DNA of 64,000 bases from Nematopogon swammerdamellus (GCA_946902875.1 OX336336.1:6046545-6110544), one strand, 5' to 3'; positions 34,251-46,146 are shown, counted from the stretch's first letter. The notes: generated by a model from the letters alone, not told the origin. Numbers and translations are program-made.

Positions 34251-34896
34251 AAAGGTCATCCACCACCTCACCTCACCTACTCACTACCTACCTATGTACC
34301 TACGCCCTTGTGTCGAGGCATTTTCTGACTTTTTATTTTACCTCGTATTTTACTGACGACCGAAGCCGGGCACTCCTTCATAGATAAAGGAATATTAACT
34401 CATTTACTGTTTGTCCAGGTGATTATTCAGAAAGCGCTCGAATACTGCAGTAAAACGTACCTACAGGCCACAGAGCAAGGAATCGCGTGGAAGACGGCCG
34501 CCGATCGCTGCTCTGTGCTACAGGCAGAGTTAATAGTACTTCTATGTTTGTCGATTCGTAGATTGAATATACTAAAGGTCATCCACCACCTCACCTCACC
34601 TACTCACTACCTACCTATGTACCTACGCCCTTGTGTCGAGGCATTTTCTGACTTTTTATTTTACCTCGTATTTTACTGACGACCGAAGCCGGGCACTCCT
34701 TCATAGATAAAGGAATATTAACTCATTTACTGTTTGTCCAGGTGATTATTCAGAAAGCGCTCGAATACTGCAGTAAAACGTACCTACAGGCCACAGAGCA
34801 AGGAATCGCGTGGAAGACGGCCGCCGATCGCTGCTCTGTGCTACAGGCAGAGTTAATAGTACTTCTATGTTTGTCGATTCGTAGATTGAATATACC
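34251..34896. repeat. Exact 323-bp tandem duplication
   Basis: Copy 1 (34251-34573) and copy 2 (34574-34896) appear identical base for base. Each copy includes an acceptor-like site 'actgtttgtccag|g' followed by about 110 bp of higher GC that stays open (MIIQKALEYCSKTY... in copy 1). The open frame runs across the junction into copy 2. I recognise no protein family, so whether it contains an exon is open. Confidence 0.85.
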
Positions 34897-34904
34897 TACC
34901 TAGT

Positions 34905-35090
34905 ACAGTGTGGGGGGCCGTTACTTAAAAATAATATCCCCATCATCCAACTGCATGTCGTAAAAGGCGACTAAGGGATAAGGACGAGATGCCGTGCTAA
35001 AGGGTGACAGGTAGACACCTCTCACCTTGGCACGGTCGCGTTCAACAGGGTTTTTAGTTCAACAACGGCGAAGCCAAAGCTGTGCCATGC
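34905..35090 (+). repeat. SINE family 3 head-like sequence
   Basis: 'acagtgtggggggccgttac', 'tgcatgtcgtaaaaggcgac' and 'taagggataaggacgagatg' match the head of the family 3 copy at 29216-29540. After 'gtgctaaaggg' the sequence is unlike the shared body. Confidence 0.5.
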
Positions 35091-35300
35091 TGAGCCTAAG
35101 AATTGATTTTACATACGGGCGCGGTCGGACTTTAAATGGGTGACCGACCGTCCGGTTCCATCGGACAGTTGAGCCTGGCCGCGGTTCCAATTGAACGTAA
35201 AACGCTGTAGGTCTGTTAGGTCTTACTAATTGTAGGTAGGGGTTAATCGGTCCGGATTGTCACCCCAACACGGAATAAAGGTCGGTCGAAAGTTCAGTTA
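35091..35300 (+). mobile_element. SINE family 1, copy g (old, diverged)
   Basis: 'gggcgcggtcggactttaaa' then 'tgggtgaccgaccg', 'cgcggttccaattgaacgta' and 'aaaggtcggtcgaaag' follow the family order with many substitutions. The A-box part is not recognisable. Confidence 0.5.
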
Positions 35301-35305
35301 CTTTT

Positions 35306-36571
35306 TACCTTAAGAAAAATCCGAATTTAACGAAACTTTAGGGTGTTGTTTGGGGTTATCTATTAGTGATATACCCAATTTTCCGAACAAATAAAGCTTG
35401 TGGAAACTTGGAGGCGTGCGAAAAACCGAATTGTTTTGGTATTTCTTCAGATTTTTCAAAATATTTCGAAAACGGTTATTAATTGAACCGGACAACCTTC
35501 AATCAGTAAATTATAGAGGATGAAATTTTCATTACGAAAACTTTTTTTTAGACACCATATTTATCGAGATATAGGGCTTTGAAAAAGTGAAAAATTTCTC
35601 TAAATCGTAAAAAAACTGCTTAAGAGGAGTTTTCGCTATGTCTTTTCTACTTTGCAACATGGTCAATGGAGTTATAGTATCTAGTTAAATTTTCATACAT
35701 TCAAACCACCCCCCCCCCCCCCCCCTCCACCCCCGCTTCCCCCTCTACCACCTCCTCTGTAGGATGCTCATAATATAGGGTGTAGTGTACATGCTACACC
35801 CTTTTCTTCCGAGGCAGGCGAAACGTTTCTGGTGGCACTGTATGGGGGCAACATGGAAACAGATTCTCTAGACAAACTCCGATACCAAGTGTTTACTAAG
35901 TCGGTGCACAGACGCAGCCACCCAACACATTTTTCGAACCTACCTCCAAGTCCAGACGTGGCTGGGTAATGACATTTTACCGACAGAGTGTGAAGAAGAA
36001 AGTGCAATGGAAGTACTACCTACAGATAAAAATCCTTTAAGTGAAAAGACGAACTGGTTTATTTTATGCTCTTTCAAACCTTACGTACATGTACACTACA
36101 CCCTATATTATGAGCATCCTACAGAGGAGGTGGGAGAGGGGGAAGCGGGGGTGGAAGGGGGGGGGGGGGGGGGGGTTGAATGTATGAAAATTTAACTAGA
36201 TACTATAACTCCATTGACCATGTTGCAAAGTAGAAAACACATAGCGAAAACTCCTCTTAAGCAGTTTTTTTACGATTTAGAGAATTTTTTTCATTTTTTC
36301 AAAGCCCTATATCTCGATAACTATGGCGTCTAAAAAAAAGTTTTCGTAATGAAAATTTCACCTCTATAATTTACTGGTTGGAGGTTATCCGATTCAATTA
36401 ACCGTTTTCGAAATATTTTGAAAAATCTGAAAAAAGACCAAAAAAAATCGGTTTTTCGCCCCCCTACAAGTTTCCACAAGCCATATTTATTCGGAAAATT
36501 GGGTATAGCACTACTATATAACCCCAAACAACACCCTAAAGTTTCGTTAAATTCGGATTTTTCTTAAGGTA
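35306..36571. mobile_element. 1.27-kb element with about 450-bp inverted arms
   Basis: The left arm starts 'taccttaagaaaaatccgaa' and the right arm ends in its complement. The arms continue for about 450 bp with scattered mismatches and include a C-run (about 35708-35726) mirrored by a G-run (about 36159-36175), then 'cacctcctctgtaggatgct'. A central unique segment of about 300 bp remains. No transposase is present. Confidence 0.8.
35800..36090 (+). pseudogene. Decayed ORF fragment captured in the inverted-repeat element
   Basis: Two + frames give pieces that read as one ancestral protein broken by a frameshift: LYGGNMETDSLDKLRYQVFT and HFSNLPPSPDVA in one, AATQHIFRTYLQVQTWLGND then EVLPTDKNPLSEKTNWFILC in the other. 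The 'LPP(T/S)...A..H..R.Y.Q.Q.W.G' pattern resembles an uncharacterised protein family repeated in many arthropod genomes. That recognition is from memory and moderate. Confidence 0.4.
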
Positions 36572-36639
36572 ACCTACCGATTTCAATCCATGACGACTGA
36601 ACTAGTAGGCGGCCAAACCAAAAAATAAAGCAGCCATGG

Positions 36640-36842
36640 CAGAACCGGTAACCTCTGCAACGCTCTCCCTGCCCATATATTTCCCCCCAAGTACAGTCTC
36701 GGGTCCTTCAAGAGAGGCGTGAATGGGCACCTGTCAGGCCGGCATGGCATTCGCAACCCCCGCGTACGACCGAATGTCCATGGGCGTCGTTAGACACCTT
36801 ATGGGTGGCTAGGCGCCATATGTCGCGCTATCAATAAAAAAA
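36640..36842 (+). mobile_element. LINE family B 3' end
   Basis: The sequence runs from 'aacctctgcaacgctctccc' through 'ggcatggcattcgcaacccc', 'aatgtccatgggcgtcgtta' and 'tgtcgcgctatcaataaaaa'. It is the same 3' end as at 42430-42986, 5'-truncated. Confidence 0.65.
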
Positions 36843-39650
36843 AATGGCACTTGATGGCACCTACATTAGAAATTTTTATTTTACTTTAGAACGGAGTTGA
36901 AATGGGAACAACACAGAAGGATGATAAACTGAACGAAGTAGGCAGTAAAATGTGGAAAAGTGACAGTCCTCAGTCGGCAGCCGGCCGGGCACTGAAAGCC
37001 GACAATGCTTTATGATATGAATTATGAAGCCCAAACCACAGAATAGAAAACTGCCACACGACACGAGGAATAGCATCTATAAAGACGGACGGACCCTATG
37101 TAGGTACTCAACGATCAAGAATACACGTGATGGATACTGTGGATAAAAGCAAATAGAAAAAAATAGATTATAATAATATCCGGTTGGTAAATCCAAATTT
37201 CCTACATGCGTACGAGTACCTTATTCTCCTCGTTCAGCGTACGCCTGGTACGACTGATTGTTGGACAGAATATGGTTTTAGATAGATTTTTTTTATGACA
37301 GATTCGCTGTTGGACAGAAATTGTATACTACCTTACACCTCGCCTTACACATACAACAATAAGACCCCTATGCATGTACTTAACGTTAATGTGAAGTTGT
37401 GAAGTTACGACACACACTGTACATGCACAATGTCACTGCGACTTTTTTAGGGTTCCGTAGCCAGCGACGCTGCCAGGGACCCTAATACAATAGGTCAGGT
37501 GTCCATACGTCAGTCATAGTCTGTAGCTCCTAAATGGCTTGAGCGATGTTCTTGAAACTTTGAATGATTGATTATAGATAAGTAGCAAAATGTAAGGGGT
37601 AAGCAAAGTAATTGAAAATTACAATATGTTTCTATAGATCGAGTCGAGGATCGAGTTGTACATATATCGTTGAAAAGGTCTTAAATAGCCTATTTTACTA
37701 ACATTTTTAAGCACATAGTATTTAGTTGTATAAAAAAGCTAAATTAGTAATTTTTCTGAGGAATAATTATTTAAAAATTGTTTATGTCTTTTGAATGCTC
37801 ACCTACTTGCACTAGGTATAAATAAACACTGACCACATGACAATGTTAAGGGACAAAATGACATCATCGTGACATTATGCGGGCGTGGTGTGGTGTGAGT
37901 TGTGTGTGACCGACTCTGGAAGGATACGATAGACGTAATAACAGGTAACCTATGAATGAAGTGTAGATACACCGGTAATAGTACCTAACTACCTACGCAT
38001 GACTTTTTATAATAAGTGTTATAGGTACCTATGTAATTTTATGCATATACAAAAATACAAAAAATTGCAAGCTGAAGCGGCAGTGGGCTGGGCAGTGGGC
38101 ACATCTGTCATAGTACCGATTATCGCTGGGGTGGGCGGGTGCTCGAATGGAGGCAAATTTTCCCAGAATCGAGGTACCAAACTATATAAAAATGCTAACT
38201 TGTCTTGTCTTCCTGGCCTCCCTGCACTGCATGGAAATGGATTTGTCTTCGCAAGTACTCTTGTCATATATGATATCCAGGGTCCTGATGATGGAGCCGG
38301 AATGAAGCCATAGGAACTCCTAAACTAAACATGATAAGCCCATCGTGTTTGGACTCGTTGGATATTTTGTCTTCGCAAGTATAATGTCAAGCTTAACTAT
38401 CACTTTTTCTGTCTAAATTTTAGTTAAAATTTTTTAAGCTGCTTGTGTTTTTGAAAAATAATAAAAAATATACAATGTAATACTTTTTTTTTATTTTGTT
38501 GAGTTCATTTTCAATGTACCTCGAAGGTCGTGTAATGCAAGAGATCTGTGATTTTTTTTATTTACAGTTAATTTGAACGAGAACAGTTTCGTTTCAGACA
38601 TTTCCGAAATGGCACAGCACCTAGATAACTGCTACCTACTCTACATACTTTAAAATTGTGTATTCGAACGAAACTTTCCCACTCGAATGTGAATTCCTTC
38701 CTATTCGAAACAATCTGTATTTCCGTCAGCAGTGCTAATTAACTAACATGCTCAGACTCCGGCAAGTGCTCCAAATAACTTCTCAATGAACACGACAGAG
38801 CGCGAGCGGACAATAACCATCCATCAACCACCACACTAGATTTGATACAAGGCGTAAACTTCATCCACATCTCGGTCCACATAAAACGAGACGGCTCGTC
38901 TCATATTGTTTGGTACATATATATAGAGTTTCATGACCCAATCAACAAATGAACGAATTTAGATTGTGGCGGATAAATTAGAAAGTAATTTTTTTTTTCA
39001 AGTGCATCATGTGACGCATCAAATGAAAGGACTCGTTATAAGAAATACAAATCTATTTATTAATAATATTAAAATAAATAATTTAAAAAAATATTAAAGA
39101 AAATATACGAAAATCGAGCACCGCCTTATCTTAAACTACTGAGTCAAACATTTTGTAAAAAATAGGGAATATAAATGGCCTCTCTTACAGTTTACAGGAA
39201 AACCCAAACGGAATGGTACGGAGCCCTCTCCACGCGGGTTCGACTCGCACTTGACCGCTTTTGCCTTAATAGTATTGGCACAGATTACTTAATAGTTACT
39301 TCGTAACAGATAAATCACTCCATAGAAAATGTTCCTACCTTCGGGCTTTAATAGCCTACTGATTCACGTCGCCAATCGCTGCGTGCGAAAATGTACCTTA
39401 ACGATCGAGTGTAAAGTGGTTATTGCTTTGCAGCTGCGCGCAGTTGCGTGAGCGAGCGTCTATGTATACTTCGTGCGGCTGACGAATTACCACTGAAATA
39501 GACCGCCGGCGGCCCGTCGGGCGGTAGGTAGTTAGCGCGCGCAAGTACATAGAGTGCGTGAGGCCTGGTATTGGTGACATGATTTTAAAATAGGGTTCAC
39601 AATATCTAGAGTTGTAGTTAATCGACGACAATTATAGTGTGCAACAGTGT
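36843..39650. other. Gene-free stretch with one composite-repeat fragment
   Basis: An inverted, diverged fragment of the composite repeat lies at about 38310-38352 (aggaactcctaaactaaaca, cccatcgtgtttgga). 'gggttccgtagccagcgacg' at about 37450 is another common repeat motif. No gene is recognised on either strand. Confidence 0.35.
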
Positions 39651-39656
39651 ACTCAC

Positions 39657-39717
39657 CGCATCGGTCGATCCAGCCCTCGGCACGGCACGGATACGGTATG
39701 TTGACGTTTTGATCCAT
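39657..39717 (-). CDS. Candidate first coding exon of an unidentified minus-strand gene
   Basis: On the minus strand an ATG (complement of 39715-39717) opens the peptide MDQNVNIPYPCRAEGWIDRC. It runs into a strong donor, CG|GTGAGTAC, with the GT at 39656-39655. The exon is 61 nt, so it would end in phase 1. Sequence upstream on that strand (39718 onwards) has no in-frame start nearby and could be 5' UTR and promoter. I do not recognise the protein and found no convincing downstream exon between 39656 and position 1. If real, the first intron exceeds this window or the next exons are too short to see. It could also be a chance start next to a chance donor. Confidence 0.35.
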
Positions 39718-40659
39718 TGCACACGATTTTGTAACAGAACACTCAACACATTACGACATAATGCCAAAACGAACACCAATATCAACAATCCAGGACGGGT
39801 TCTTCACCACGCGCATGTTGAACTGGTCATCTTTTGCCGCCTGCGCGACAAGGGACACAGCGACGGGTAGGTAACATTTAATTTGTCGTCTTAATTTCCA
39901 CTCTTTATTTTGATTGCACTTCACCACTTCACTGCGCCGCCGCCGGTTTAATTGTTCGGTCGCGCTGTATAGACCGAAAGCGACAAATAGAAACCAGCTG
40001 CAGCGGCCGAAATTATTTTCACGTTTGATTTGACAACACCACTTTCACTTTGGCGATAAAAAGAGAAGTGCATGGACTCGGATCGATCTGTGGTCTCGAG
40101 AAAATTCACTTTACATAATAGCCAACTACATCGGTGAAGTGATTTTCAAATACTAAGCGCGTCTTGCACCAACACGAGTTTAAAGTTAAGTAGCGAGTTA
40201 TGGATTTAAACGCGGTTCACACATACAACGGGTGCTAGTTTAACGAGTTAAACTGGTTTATATATTAAATTTGTGTTGGTGCAAGTGGGCCTTAGAGCCT
40301 GGAAACAGTGAGCGAGACGAATGTGCTAACGGAAGCACGCGATGTGAAAGCTGCGAAGAAGCATTGTGATTTTGTGTGCGGGGCTATTTTTAATAAGTTG
40401 CGCAACTGCAAGTGAACATTAAATGTGATGTGTATGTGCGAGCTTCTTTTCATCACTACCAGTAGGTATATAGGTATTAAACCCAATACAAACAAGTTAC
40501 ATTGCATAATTTAGGTGTGGTAAGTAAGTACCTAACCTACTCGCTTTAAAAAACCCGGCCAAGTGCGGACCAAGAATTGGTCGGATTTTATAATTTTTGT
40601 TTTACTTTAGAGTTTGCACTATAATCACGCCAAGTTTGACGTTTGAATGTTATATTATA
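39718..40659. other. Unassigned stretch upstream of the candidate minus-strand exon
   Basis: This would be the 5' flank of the candidate exon. About 39930-39990 is moderately GC-rich. 'cccggccaagtgcggacca' at about 40555 is a repeat-family end motif. No TATA or initiator can be asserted. Confidence 0.3.
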
Positions 40660-41415
40660 ACCGTTTTTACGATAGATCTAATCTAAGAAAAAAAAAACGT
40701 TGAAAAAATATGTTTCTATGGGTTAAACATTTAATTTTTACTTTTAGTGTTTTGAATTTTTTATTATTTGTTAATATACAATACGCCATTATTACCTATT
40801 AAGGTAGAACAGACAGAAGACGGAAGGAAACCATGTACCTATGCATATTACTTGTTCAATGTAACCGGACAGGGACTCTGGTCCCTAATAAGGGATGAAG
40901 AAGATGAGTACTATCGAGCTGATATTTTAAAAAATATTGTTAAAAGCAAAAAAAAAAAAAAATTTAACTATTATGTGGCAAATTCATCTAACGTGTAAGT
41001 ATCCTTCAGTACCTACAGCAACGCTGGGTGCGGTCAGTACTTGGATGGGTGACCGCTGACCGTTGGAGGCTGACCGAGGTTCGGATTCCTCGTAAAACTG
41101 TAGGTCCCTTCCCTCCTAATATTACTTGGTGGTAGGGTTTAACCCGCCCGGGTTGGTACCACCGCACTGAATGAAACGTCGGTTAAAACGGCTATGTAAA
41201 TAGTTTGTGTTTTCCGACCAGTTTAGTGTAGCCGGCACGATCAAAGGGGGAAGCACTGACATGGCACCTAGTTCACCCGGTGTTATGGGCTGACATCACG
41301 GACGTTGTAGGTGATGTAGCCAACCGTGTCAGTTTCCATAAAAAAAAAAAAAAAAAAAAAACATATTTTTTCAACGTTTTTTTTTTTCTTAGATTAGATC
41401 TATCGTAAAAACGGT
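40660..41415. mobile_element. Inverted-repeat element with nested SINE
   Basis: A 54-bp arm at 40660-40713 (accgtttttacgatagatct ...) is repeated in reverse complement at 41361-41415, essentially perfect apart from A-run length. The interior holds AT-rich sequence and a SINE family 1 copy. No transposase frame is present. Confidence 0.65.
41018..41340 (+). mobile_element. SINE family 1, copy h (5'-truncated)
   Basis: It starts within the 5S-like segment (gcaacgctgggtgcggtcag) and lacks the A-box part. The T-arm-like cgaggttcggattcctcg, the body 'ggttggtaccaccgcactga' and the tail 'gccaaccgtgtcagtttcca' plus a 20-base A-run are intact. This is the best-preserved 3' end of the family in the window. 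Confidence 0.8.
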
Positions 41416-42425
41416 AACTACCTACACTTGTAAGTAAGTACCCAGTTTAGTATCTAGGTACTTAATTAATTACATGTAGATAAATAAGTAAGTAGATAGA
41501 GTAAGTTTTCTTACCCGGTTCTTCCTTATAGATTGCATTGCTAAACGGGACATGACAAAAAAAACTGACTAACTATACTGAATATGCAATGTGTCTCAAT
41601 CTCACTCAATGAAATATTAGAATAGAATAGAATATAAACTCTTAATTGCACACAAATTGAAGGAAGAACAGTACACGACAAGATACAAGAAATACAGGAG
41701 TGCGCAAAGGCGGACTTATCACTACAAGTTATTTCTTCCAGTCAACCTTTGGGTAATGAGGAATAAAATACAGAGAAAGAAATGCAAAAATATTGTTAAT
41801 GTTTTGCATGTATTGTTTATGGCGAAATAAATATCGAATCTTAATATGATATATAATATAATCCACGTATTAGATGTAGATTAGATAGGACTAGTATTTT
41901 ATTCTCGATTTTATTATAAGTGTCCGTGCATGATGGACCATTAAATAGCCGATTTAAATACTCAAACAAATCCCAGGACCAAACCAGCACTTGGCGACCC
42001 ATTCATTCATTACTATCATTACCTATTCAACTTTTATTATTATCATTATTCTAGCGGCGTACATCGCATTCAAATTGAGGAGTTGTATTATAATGAGGCT
42101 CGCGAGATAGGTAGGTATCCTTTTCCTTTTACATAGGTAGTTGGGTACCTACTATAGGTAGGTTGAGCTGAGCGCCATTTTGAAAACCTTAAACCGAAGG
42201 AATCCTAGTAAGCTAAATTTGGAGTATGACTAAATAGTCTGCAATTATTTTTAATGTTGTGTATGTAGTTCAGCTATGTATGTACAATACCTACGAAATA
42301 AAAAAACAATTGAGAAATATTAGTCCGTGCACTTCATACAAATAGGACGAGATGCAACGTAGGTATACTTACAAAATAAAGTAACTTGTGCGAGGATCTA
42401 GCTAGGTAGGTACAATAATCGCCCA
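41416..42425. other. Gene-free stretch
   Basis: AT-rich sequence with recurrent 'taggtagg' and 'ggtacctac' motifs. Nothing else is recognised. Confidence 0.3.
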
Positions 42426-42429
42426 GAAT

Positions 42430-42986
42430 CGCTCAGGTTAGGTCCTGCTTGGAGTACTGCTCGCACTTGTGGGATGGCTCAGCTAAATACCAGCTTGCGC
42501 CGCTAGACTCAATCCAGCGTCGTGCCGTGCGACTGGTGGGTGACCCTGCGGTGTCCCGCGACTTAGAACCACTGCAATCCGTAGGCTCCCGCCCGAAGTG
42601 TGTTCTATTCTATCGATCGTCTATTTAATGGGGAGTATTCGGAGGAGCTGTTTAACGCGATTCCGCCGTCCCCATTCCACCTCCGCACTACGCGTACTGG
42701 GCAGGGGATGCAACCCTATTCAATCGACCTATCACGGATACGCACCAACCGGTTCTGCAGGTCTTTTATTAACAGAATCGGGAAAATGTGGAACGCACTC
42801 CGTGCCCTGCACACCTATTTCCTCGCAAGTACAGCCTGGGGGTTTTCAAAAGGGGCGTGAAAAGGCTCCTGTCAGGCCGGCATGTAGCATTCGCAATCCC
42901 CGTACATCACAGAATGTCCATGGGCATCGTTAGAAACCTACTTGTAGGTGAACACGATGCCACTTGTCGCGCTATCCATAAAAAAA
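42430..42986 (+). mobile_element. LINE family B 3' end (longest uninterrupted copy)
   Basis: Broken frames give SIQRRAVRLVGDPAVSRDL, LFNGEYSEELFNAIPPSPFH and INRIGKMWNALRALHTYFLA, the end of a non-LTR reverse transcriptase. The 3' UTR 'aatgtccatgggcatcgtta' and terminus 'gtcgcgctatccataaaaaa' follow. It is the uninterrupted counterpart of 19440-20400. Confidence 0.75.
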
Positions 42987-44658
42987 AGGGCCGGAATAAT
43001 AAATAATCCATTTGAACATATAATTTTTAATGAAAGTTTAAAGTTTAGTGTATTTATTTATAACTAGGTATTATGTCAAATTACATCATAGATCAGAATG
43101 AATTTTTGAGATATGTAGAATAAGAAAAATAGTCGTCCATAGGGACCAAAAAATTATGTTTACCAAATGTTATTATTGTTGATTGATCGCTCTGACATTT
43201 TTAGCCATAGTAATAAAACATAAAAATATTTTAACAAGTAGGTACAAATATTATTTTTGAGATTAGGTATTTAAGTGAATATTTTCTATCTATGGTAAAT
43301 TCGTACCTAGGTAGGTACCTACTGTTAGAAATGTTTGACCTCCGCTTCCGCTTTCTGCTTCCCTACATATTCAACGTGTGCCGTCTGTATGTATGTGTGT
43401 GTATGCTCGCTTATATATAACTCGAGAACAGCTCAACCTATTCGTTTGCAGTTTTGCCTTGTAATGCGCCATATCTACGCCAGGTTACAGGCTATGTAGC
43501 ACTCCATTATTCTTATGAGCTGAGCGAGCAGTGTGGTCGAAAGTGAACGCAGTCGGAAACAATCGACCAATTTAAATAGAGTTTTCAGTTTTCCGACTTT
43601 ACCGCGATCGGAGCCGCGGGCACAAATAGTAACTATTTGCATTACTGATAATGTAGCTACCTCACGTCTAAGTCTAACGCGATGTAAAGTAAATTTTCTC
43701 ACCAATTCCATACAATTTACAACAAATCCAGGGTGCTGTGAACTATTGTTACACCGAATCGCAAAGTTACTCAATCAAATTCACCAAATGCCATTCAAAT
43801 GTAACGTACTCACACGTAAATAAACACGCGGATATTTTATTTTAAACGCAACACAACACAACAACTCAACAATGCGCTTTTCTAACGACTGACTTGCTTG
43901 ACTGACAGTTGACTGACTGACTGACGCAACTGGCAGCTCCTCCTGCTGGACCGTGGACTTATGTGCTAAGCTAGAAAGAGATAAACAGAGTTCACTCAGC
44001 TCGCCAGTAGCCAGCCAGCCAGCGGTGTAGAGCCTATCAAATCCATTCGCTCTCGAATTCTATATTTTATCCTTAGCAGAATTCAAAAGTTCTTATAACT
44101 CTAATTAGTCACTCTAATGTGCACCTTATCAGAATGCGAGAAGGAGGATATTTCATAACAAAGTGTAATAGATTATGATAAGATTCATCCATAGACAAAG
44201 ATGATGATGCCAGTGTTTAAAAATTCCTTAATAATGGGGTTTTCGAAGGTGAATGCATCTCATACATAGTGCCGATGGGGAGTTTTGGGGGTTCAAGGCG
44301 CTACCGAATAAAAAAAAAAATTGCACACTAGCAAGGGATTCTGGGTCGATCACATATAAAACTTTGTAGGCTCGTTCCAATATTGAAAAATTCATTCAGT
44401 CAGCGTGTATGTTTCCACTGCTGGCTGGACATACGCCTGCCTCTGCAATTTCCCTCCAGTACTCCTGGCCTTTCCGCATGTAATGCAACTACTGGTAGTA
44501 CTGGTAATAATATTTATAAAAACAAACACTGCTAATTTTCGGGGTGTAATCGAACCGCACATAATTTTTTCGCATATTAGTTATGAGAAGATTCAGTATC
44601 GAGTGCAGTCTTACTTGCCATAGCAATAAACAACAATAAACGTTCGTTTTAGAAATCA
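42987..44658. other. Gene-free stretch
   Basis: Repeat-derived motifs include 'ataactcgagaacagctcaa' (about 43418) and 'tgctggctggacatacgcct' (about 44419). No exon is supported on either strand. Confidence 0.3.
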
Positions 44659-44660
44659 TA

Positions 44661-45261
44661 GTGAAAACTCTCTATTACGAAATTCTCTATTACGAAAAAC
44701 TCTCTATAAAGTTATCATCAGTCTGGCTTGTTTGGTTTGTCATATAATCCCATGTATTTATTCACTCTGTGTAAGGTAATACCCAATTCTCTATAGCGTA
44801 ATAATATTACAATGGTTGAACTGAGACTCAGTGTGAATCATCACATCACATGCCTTTTTGGGGGCTGGAAACCATTCAATAGGATAGGGATTACCTAGAA
44901 GGAGGATTGCTATATAGCCCCTTTGTTTGTTGGCATTGTCTTATCTATTGCCCCTAATAGATAAGGGTTCAGTGGGTTGGGGATTTCCTGGATACCAAGA
45001 CTGTGGAAGAAATATCCAAAATACAGGACTAAGTGCAATAATAGAAGAGCAAACGCGGTCAAACTAAAATGACAGACTTTTTTAAATAATTTACTTGTGG
45101 TTATAAAAAGTTAAATGCAACTGTGTGATGTGTATAAATATGTGATGTATAATAAAACATATTATGTGCGTTATTTTGTTCTTCACCCTTTATAACAAAA
45201 ACTCTGTATAACGAAAGGAATTGCCCGGTCCCTTGAGGTTTGTTATAGAGAGTTTTGACTG
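44661..45261 (+). mobile_element. pogo/Tigger-like element, internally deleted
   Basis: The left end 'gtgaaaactctctattacga' and right end '...gttatagagagttttgactg' are inverted repeats. TA flanks both ends (44659-44660, 45262-45263). Subterminal copies of 'ctctctataa' and 'ctctgtataacgaaagg' occur, typical of this group. Only a transposase C-terminus survives inside, so it is a deletion derivative. Confidence 0.6.
45051..45089 (+). pseudogene. pogo-like transposase C-terminal remnant
   Basis: The frame reads KRGQTKMTDFFK then TAA. A short QTK-x-TDFFK end is the usual C-terminus of pogo/Tigger transposases. Upstream frames are broken. An A-rich 3' UTR with aataaaa at about 45151 follows. Confidence 0.5.
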
Positions 45262-45263
45262 TA

Positions 45264-45978
45264 CATCCATATTATAATCCAGTGTCATGGGCACCTTTCC
45301 GAAAGCGACTGCTATGGACGACGTTTTTTTACATTTAGTTGTTGCTGGGTGTTCGTGTCGCGTCTTGGGGGTTTCCCGTAAAAGATTTTATTTAAATTAT
45401 AATATATATATATTTTTTTATATCTTGGTAGAACTTTTTGTTAGAGATTTTATGGTTGTTTTAGATCATTTAAATTTAATATGAAATTATTTTTATTTTA
45501 TATTTAGGATTTTATTCATTTAAACTATTTCAATTTCAATTTAAATTTATTTATTTATACACCTAAAAGAAACTTTAACATTAATACACATGCTTACAGC
45601 ATAATTTTTAAGACAGTGAAATTTATTTGTTATGGAGCAACCCCTGCCCCTAAACTAGCGCCAGGCGTATTATAGGGGGTAGGTAACTGTCAATATTTAC
45701 TTAATATATAATATATCCATTACTTGTTAATATATCCACGCATCGTTCATAGGTTCACATCGTTATACGATAGATAATTTTTTGTAATATGTAGGCTATG
45801 TGCAATCACGTCGTACTCATGTACAAACAAGGTGGGATGCATGTAGCTAAAATATGACATCACCATGAACACATACTGGTTGATTTGATTGATCCACTCA
45901 GCCATGCAGTCGCATTTCCCCTCAAGGATTCATCTTCCGAGTAAGGGGCACTACTGGGAAAATGATCAATGCTCAGTT
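45264..45978. other. Gene-free stretch
   Basis: AT-rich sequence with runs of ttta/atat. No feature is recognised. Confidence 0.3.
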
Positions 45979-46146
45979 TCTAAGTAGGTATAATGCGCGG
46001 GACGGATCTCGGCGTGTCGTCGCCGCAGCGAGCGACCCGCCACGCGAATACACTATACAAGTACGGTGCGGGTGCGAGGGAGAACACTGACGAACCGCTG
46101 CGGGGCGATACGCCGAGATCCGCCCCGCGCGTTATACGCACCTAGA
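45979..46146. repeat. GC-rich inverted-repeat element upstream of the gene
   Basis: The left arm (taggtataatgcgcgggacg, then gatctcggcgt) and right arm (acgccgagatccgccccgcg, then cgttatacgcaccta) are inverted repeats of about 50 bp. The spacer is about 60 bp. It lies about 320 bp upstream of the ATG of the syntaxin-binding-protein gene. Confidence 0.65.
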
